Shown here: positions 59,950-64,000 of the stretch, piece by piece
Layout of the letters: every line of letters begins with the position of its first letter
Numbering within the stretch: position 1 is the first letter of the stretch
Assembly (NCBI GenBank): GCA_021732605.1
Contig: JAKFUS010000031.1
Span: 1-64,000 of the forward strand
Length of the DNA: 64,000 nucleotides
Source of the DNA: Betaproteobacteria bacterium
GTDB lineage: Bacteria > Pseudomonadota > Gammaproteobacteria > Burkholderiales > SG8-41
Direction of reading: 5' to 3'
Notes under the pieces: model-generated
What the model saw: only the letters and a program-made list of their open reading frames with translations
Told to the model about the DNA's origin: nothing
The model's database searches: none
Position numbers and translations under genes: made by a program

Positions 59950-60585
59950 TTAAAACAGCCAGGGCTGCGCCGTCTTGTGTTTCGCCTCGAACGCGCGAAT
60001 GTCATCGGCATGCCCCAGCGTCAGGCCGATATCGTCCAGCCCGTTGAGCATGCAGTGCTTGCGATGCGGGTCAATGTCGAACTGGTAGCTGTCGCCGGAC
60101 GGCGTGCTCACCGTCTGCTGCTCGAGGTCAATCGCCAACCGGTAACCCTCATGGGCCTCGGTGTCGCGGAACAACTGGTCGACGATTTTCGGATCGAGCG
60201 TAATCAGCAGCAGGCCGTTTTTCAGGCTGTTGCTGTAAAAAATATCGGCGAAACTCGGCGCGATGATGGTCTGGATGCCGAATTGCAGCAGCGCCCAAGG
60301 CGCGTGCTCGCGCGACGAACCGCAACCGAAGTTTTCGCGTGCCAGCATCACCGTGGCACCTTCAAAGCGTTTGCGGTTGAGTACGAAATCAGCGTTCAGC
60401 GGGCGGCCGGTGTTATCGGAATCCGGCTCGCCACGGTCGAGATAGCGCCATTCATCGAACAGGTTCGGACCGAAGCCCGTGCGCCTGATGGATTTCAGGA
60501 ACTGCTTGGGGATGATCGCGTCGGTATCGACGTTGGCGCGATCCAGCGGCGCGACCAATCCCTCTTTGCGGACAAATTTCTCCAT
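59950..60585 (-). CDS. leuD: 3-isopropylmalate dehydratase small subunit
   Basis: Swivel-domain subunit of isopropylmalate isomerase with LeuC. 211 residues: [20 protein letters not shown], the substrate loop [19 protein letters not shown] and [15 protein letters not shown]. Three bases after the entericidin-like gene. Confidence 0.97.
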   Translation of the reverse strand: MEKFVRKEGLVAPLDRANVDTDAIIPKQFLKSIRRTGFGPNLFDEWRYLDRGEPDSDNTGRPLNADFVLNRKRFEGATVMLARENFGCGSSREHAPWALLQFGIQTIIAPSFADIFYSNSLKNGLLLITLDPKIVDQLFRDTEAHEGYRLAIDLEQQTVSTPSGDSYQFDIDPHRKHCMLNGLDDIGLTLGHADDIRAFEAKHKTAQPWLF

Positions 60586-60588
60586 GAC

Positions 60589-60711
60589 TTACTGCGCTTT
60601 GCGCTGGATGGCCTCGCCGGTTTTTTCAACGTCCTTGCCGAGACCCTGCATGGTGTTGCAACCAGCGAGAAACAGACCTGCCACAACCATCAGACAAACA
60701 ATGCGTTTCAT
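60589..60711 (-). CDS. Entericidin-like small lipoprotein
   Basis: 40 residues: MKRIVCLMVVAGLFLAGC is a lipoprotein signal with lipobox L-A-G-C (Cys18), followed by NTMQGLGKDVEKTGEAIQRK, the entericidin A/B signature (GxGxDVxxxGxxI). AGGAG lies seven bases before ATG 60711. Entericidins are small cell-envelope lipoproteins with toxin/antidote behaviour in enterics; here one sits between leuC (10 bases) and leuD (3 bases), an arrangement known in betaproteobacterial leu operons. Confidence 0.92.
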   Translation of the reverse strand: MKRIVCLMVVAGLFLAGCNTMQGLGKDVEKTGEAIQRKAQ

Positions 60712-60721
60712 GCTCATCTCC

Positions 60722-62140
60722 TCATTCAAGATTACGAACATCAACAAAATGCCCGGTTACGGCTGCTGCTGCGGCCATCGCCGGACTCACCAGATGTGTT
60801 CTGCCGCCGGGTCCCTGACGGCCTTCGAAATTGCGGTTGGACGTGGAAGCACAGCGCTCGCCCGGACTCAGTTGATCCTCGTTCATGCCCAGGCACATCG
60901 AGCATCCCGGTTCGCGCCACTCGAAACCCGCGTCCTTGAATATAAGGTCCAGCCCTTCCTGCTCAGCCTGCGCCTTCACCAGCCCCGATCCGGGCACCAC
61001 CATCGCCAGTTTCACGTTGCCCGCGACCTTGCGACCTTTGGCTACGGCCGCCGCCGCGCGCAAATCCTCAATACGCGAATTGGTGCAGGCGCCAATGAAC
61101 ACCTTGTCGATGCGGATTTCGGTAATCGGCGTATTCGGTTTCAGGTCCATGTATTTCAGCGCGCGAGCATAACCTTCGCGCTTCACCGCGTTGGTTTCTT
61201 TTGCGGGATCGGGTACCCGACCATCCACCGTGGTCACCATTTCCGGCGACGTGCCCCAAGTCACCTGCGGCACGATGTCTTCGGCGCGCAGCGTCACCAC
61301 CGTGTCGAACTTCGCATCCGCATCGCTGATCAGCGTACGCCAATAAGCCGCCGCTTTGTCAAACATCGCACCAGTCGGCGAAAACAGGCGGCCCTTGCAG
61401 TACTCGATGGTCTTGTCGTCGACCGCGACCATGCCGGTACGCGCACCGGCTTCAATCGCCATATTGCACAGGGTCATGCGCCCTTCCATGCTTAGACCGC
61501 GGATCGCGCTGCCGGTGAATTCAATGGCGTGGCCTGTGCCGCCGGCAGTACCGATCTTGCCGATGATTGCCAGCGCAATGTCTTTTGCCGTGACGCCGGT
61601 GCCGAGCTTGCCTTCGACGGCGATGTTCATGTTTTTGTACTTCTTCATCACCATGCACTGCGTGGCGAGAACGTGTTCGACTTCGCTGGTGCCGATGCCG
61701 AAGGCGAGCGCGCCAAACGCGCCGTGGGTGCTGGTATGCGAATCACCGCACACCACCGTCATGCCCGGCAAGGTCGCGCCGTTTTCCGGCCCGATCACAT
61801 GCACGATGCCCTGACGTTTGTCGAGGAACGGAAAATAGACCTTGGCCTTGAACTCCTTGATGTTCTTGTCCAGCGTCTCGATCTGCAACCGCGAAACCTG
61901 ATCGGTAATGCCGTCCATCCCTTTATCCCAATTACGCGTCGGCGTATTGTGGTCCGCCGTCGCCACCACTGAATCAGAGCGCCACACCTTGCGCCCGGCG
62001 AGTTTCAGGCCTTCGTAAGCCTGCGGACTGGTGACTTCGTGCACCAGGTGACGGTCGATGTAGACCATCGCCGTTCCGTCCGCCTCTTCGCGCACGAGAT
62101 GACTGTCCCAGAGTTTGTCGTAAAGCGTTTTGCCTGCCAT
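60722..62140 (-). CDS. leuC: 3-isopropylmalate dehydratase large subunit
   Basis: Aconitase-family 4Fe-4S dehydratase of leucine synthesis. 472 residues: [43 protein letters not shown] and [12 protein letters not shown] provide the cluster cysteines. ATG 62140 starts the family N-terminus ([11 protein letters not shown]). First gene of leuC-ecn-leuD-leuB; the MFS gene lies 75 bases upstream on the same strand. Confidence 0.97.
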   Translation of the reverse strand: MAGKTLYDKLWDSHLVREEADGTAMVYIDRHLVHEVTSPQAYEGLKLAGRKVWRSDSVVATADHNTPTRNWDKGMDGITDQVSRLQIETLDKNIKEFKAKVYFPFLDKRQGIVHVIGPENGATLPGMTVVCGDSHTSTHGAFGALAFGIGTSEVEHVLATQCMVMKKYKNMNIAVEGKLGTGVTAKDIALAIIGKIGTAGGTGHAIEFTGSAIRGLSMEGRMTLCNMAIEAGARTGMVAVDDKTIEYCKGRLFSPTGAMFDKAAAYWRTLISDADAKFDTVVTLRAEDIVPQVTWGTSPEMVTTVDGRVPDPAKETNAVKREGYARALKYMDLKPNTPITEIRIDKVFIGACTNSRIEDLRAAAAVAKGRKVAGNVKLAMVVPGSGLVKAQAEQEGLDLIFKDAGFEWREPGCSMCLGMNEDQLSPGERCASTSNRNFEGRQGPGGRTHLVSPAMAAAAAVTGHFVDVRNLE

Positions 62141-62215
62141 GGAATTACCGTTGGGTGAGGTCCAAGCCACTGAAACCATGGATTATGTCACAGGGTGGCA
62201 GGCCCCGGCTTCGCC

Positions 62216-63358
62216 TCAGGTCCCTGCTTTCAACCCGCGCCACAACACGATGGTCGCCAACAATGCGCAACCCGCGGCCAGCGTGAATGTAGTCCCGGCT
62301 CCGAGTCCACCCCAGGCATAACCGCTGGCCAGTCCGCCGACCGCGCCGCCGAGTCCGTAGGCCAGGCTGCCGTAAATCGCCTGGCCGCGCGCCTGATGGC
62401 GACCGCGGAACAGCTTGTGCACCACGCCGATCGCTGCAGCATGAAAAGAACCGAAACTCGCCGCATGCAAAGTCTGTGCTGCCAGCAGCAGCCACACGCT
62501 GTCTGCACCCCAGCCGATGACCACAAAGCGCAGCGCCGCCAGCAAGGTGCTGACGATCAGGATCTGGCGCAGCGTGAACGCCCTATACAGATGCGACATC
62601 CAGACAAAAATACCGATTTCGCTGATCACACCCAGCGCCCATAACCAGCCGGCCAGCGATTTGCTGTAGCCGTGGTCAACGAGGTGAATCGTATAAAAAG
62701 TGTAGTACGGCCCGTGCGCCGCGGCCATCAGTGCTGAAGCAGCAACGATCGCAATCACTGCCGGCTGACGCACGACATGCCACACCGTGCGGTCGTCTCC
62801 CGGATGCGGAACGGCGGGTGCCTCCGCCACCACACAGGACAGCAGCAGCATGCAGGTCATCAACCCGGCAATCACCCACAACACCGCGCGTGGATTGAAA
62901 AAATCCAGCAGGTAACCCACAGCAACGACTGCCGCGATGAACCCCACCGAGCCCCAGACGCGGATGCGGCCGTAACGCGCGGTTTCATCTCCGAGATGCG
63001 ACAGCGTGTTCGCTTCGACCAGCGGCAGTGCGGCGCTCCAGAAAAACATCATCACAAACAACACCACGCAGAGCAGCGCAAAACTCTCGCCGGCGAATAC
63101 GCCCATAAACACCAGCGTGCCGGCCGCCCCGGACCAGCGCACAACCTGCATGCGTCGCCCGCTGCGATCCGCCAGCCAGCCCCACAGATGTGGTGCCAAG
63201 ATGCGCGTCAGTTGCGGCAACGCCATCAGCATGCCGATCTCGACGGCACTCATGCCTACGGAATTCAGATACAGCGCAAAAAACGGCGCGAACGCGCCGA
63301 GATAGGCGAAGTAAAAAAAGTAAAACGCGGAGAGATTGAGGTAGATCGGCTTGGGCAC
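62216..63358 (-). CDS. MFS transporter (HcaT/phenylpropionate-permease-like)
   Basis: 380-residue major facilitator with about twelve helices (first half: FYFFYFAYLGAFAPFFALYL, LLCVVLFVMMFFWSAALPLV). Loop GWLADRSGRRMQVVR and the segment LVEANTLSHLGDETARYGRIRVWGS fit the MFS_1-like/HcaT subgroup. Natural substrate unknown. Upstream of leuC on the same strand, but a functional link is not evident. Confidence 0.88.
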   Translation of the reverse strand: MPKPIYLNLSAFYFFYFAYLGAFAPFFALYLNSVGMSAVEIGMLMALPQLTRILAPHLWGWLADRSGRRMQVVRWSGAAGTLVFMGVFAGESFALLCVVLFVMMFFWSAALPLVEANTLSHLGDETARYGRIRVWGSVGFIAAVVAVGYLLDFFNPRAVLWVIAGLMTCMLLLSCVVAEAPAVPHPGDDRTVWHVVRQPAVIAIVAASALMAAAHGPYYTFYTIHLVDHGYSKSLAGWLWALGVISEIGIFVWMSHLYRAFTLRQILIVSTLLAALRFVVIGWGADSVWLLLAAQTLHAASFGSFHAAAIGVVHKLFRGRHQARGQAIYGSLAYGLGGAVGGLASGYAWGGLGAGTTFTLAAGCALLATIVLWRGLKAGT

Positions 63359-63389
63359 GGGCAGCGCCGTGCATGGCGCGCACGGATTC

Positions 63390-63424
63390 TATAAGCATTT
63401 GTTTTTAAACAACTATTTAAACGA
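63390..63424. repeat. Dispersed AT-rich repeat, copy 2
   Basis: Matches 15086-15119 at about 30 positions, with one extra base near the 3' end. Here it lies 32-66 bases upstream of the MFS start and may contribute to its promoter. Confidence 0.7.
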
Positions 63425-63441
63425 CTTGGTTGCGTAATAAT

Positions 63442-63608
63442 AGGGTCAGTGTAAACTTTTCCACCCAAGAACCGAACCATGACACCTCGCGCAGAACAGC
63501 GAAGGCCTTATTACCGCGCTGGAAAGTTATACTGCCTCTGCTTACCGCAAGTGCATGTTGCGCGTGAGCGGCGAGCGATTTATCGAGTCGAAAAGTTACA
63601 CTGACCCT
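63442..63608. mobile_element. MITE-like element with terminal inverted repeats
   Basis: AGGGTCAGTGTAAACTTTTC at the left end (63442-63461) and GAAAAGTTACACTGACCCT at the right end (63590-63608) are inverted copies with one extra base in the left one. A third internal unit GGAAAGTTATACTGCC lies at 63521-63536. No transposase is encoded in these 167 bases; it looks like a non-autonomous remnant. No target duplication was clear. Confidence 0.7.
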
Positions 63609-63630
63609 GTTCACGAAAAAGGACTTTCCC

Positions 63631-63834
63631 ATGAACAATCAGAACGAGCAGGCTCTGCTGGAGAAACTCAAAGCCCTGCCGCCGGAACGCGTGGCAGAAG
63701 TGGAGGACTTCGTGGACTTCCTGCGCACGCGTGGCGATGCGCAACAGCTCACCCGCGCAGCAGCCAAGGCTGCTGAGCCCACTTTCAAGAAGATCTGGGA
63801 TAATGCCGACGATGCCGCCTACGACCGGCTATAG
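63631..63834 (+). CDS. Putative antitoxin of a MazEF-type pair
   Basis: 67 residues. The N-terminal LEKLKALPPERVAEVEDFVDFLRTR is the kind of segment found in small DNA-binding/antitoxin proteins next to MazF toxins. The C-terminus is charged and probably unstructured, as expected for toxin neutralisation. AAGGA lies before ATG 63631. Its end overlaps the toxin start by 23 bases. Confidence 0.75.
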   Translation: MNNQNEQALLEKLKALPPERVAEVEDFVDFLRTRGDAQQLTRAAAKAAEPTFKKIWDNADDAAYDRL

Positions 63835-64000
63835 CTTCGGCGACGTGCTCCTAGTACCGTTCCCCTTCACCGATCAGGCTGGCACCAAGAAGCGCCCCGC
63901 GGTCATCATCAGCAGCGCTGCATACAACAATGCACACCGCGATCTCGTCATCATGGCAGTCACCAGCCAGTTGAGAACCTCAGGCGGGCTCGGCGAAGCG
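63812..64000 (+). CDS. MazF/PemK-family toxin, partial
   Basis: First 63 residues only; the window ends inside the gene. GDVLLVPFPFTDQAGTKKRP followed by AVIISS and a hydrophobic strand (DLVIMAVTSQL) is the MazF/PemK endoribonuclease N-terminus. Starts inside the antitoxin gene, giving translational coupling. Confidence 0.85.
   Translation, partial: MPPTTGYSFGDVLLVPFPFTDQAGTKKRPAVIISSAAYNNAHRDLVIMAVTSQLRTSGGLGEA

Larger units (their letters stand above)
63359..63630. other. MFS gene/antitoxin intergenic region
   Basis: 272 bases: the AT-rich dispersed repeat (63390-63424), then a MITE-like element (63442-63608), then the antitoxin ribosome site AAGGA. Confidence 0.8.

Overview
The window is a GC-rich, densely packed chromosomal segment from a Gram-negative bacterium, almost certainly a betaproteobacterium. 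The evidence is the gene order leuC-(entericidin)-leuD-leuB-asd-fimV-truA-trpF-trpB-trpA-accD-folC-dedD-cvpA-purF, the blocks rlmE-ftsH-folP-glmM, bamE-dapB-carA-carB-greA and hrcA-hemH/grpE-dnaK-dnaJ, and Bug/TctC-type periplasmic receptors of the kind that is expanded in Burkholderiales. I cannot assign a genus. No rRNA, tRNA, CRISPR array, prophage or complete insertion sequence was seen.

Layout. 1-2.4 kb: an MBL-fold hydrolase (cut by the left edge), bamC and dapA on the minus strand. 2.5-5.2 kb: an arsenate-detoxification operon on the plus strand (arseno-phosphoglycerate-forming GAPDH, ArsJ exporter, ArsR). It is followed by the decayed 3' end of an ACR3-type arsenite pump gene and by pstSCAB with a Pho box (5.3-9.5 kb). 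9.5-15 kb: glmM, folP, ftsH, rlmE (minus) and yhbY (plus). 15.3-24 kb: greA, carB, carA, dapB, bamE (minus), fur (plus), recN, nadK (minus). 25-33.3 kb: hrcA behind a CIRCE operator, hemH, an odd methyltransferase with a twin-arginine-like leader (minus), grpE-dnaK-dnaJ, and a two-gene nucleotidyltransferase unit. 33.4-37.9 kb: a catabolic cluster (enolase-superfamily enzyme, two Bug receptors, isocitrate/isopropylmalate-type dehydrogenase). 38-44 kb: cysS (minus), then a TPR lipid/envelope-type protein, an L,D-transpeptidase, two cyclophilins and lpxH (plus). 44-63.4 kb: one long minus-strand run holding methionine (behind a SAM-II riboswitch candidate), purine, folate, fatty-acid, tryptophan, pilus/motility, lysine/threonine and leucine genes. 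The right edge carries a MITE-like element and a MazEF-type pair, cut by the window end.

The most informative non-coding signals are: (1) a well-formed SAM-II riboswitch candidate plus terminator before a metZ-like gene; (2) an arsenate-export operon fused spatially to the phosphate-uptake operon, with an ACR3 relic between them; (3) a family of at least five intergenic heptad-repeat blocks with direct repeats in one arm and their complements in the other, several touching start codons that lack a Shine-Dalgarno sequence; (4) several other dispersed intergenic repeats, one of which has been read through into the TrpA C-terminus; (5) a long stem-loop in the dnaK leader. All functional calls rest on reading motifs and gene order; no database search was possible.
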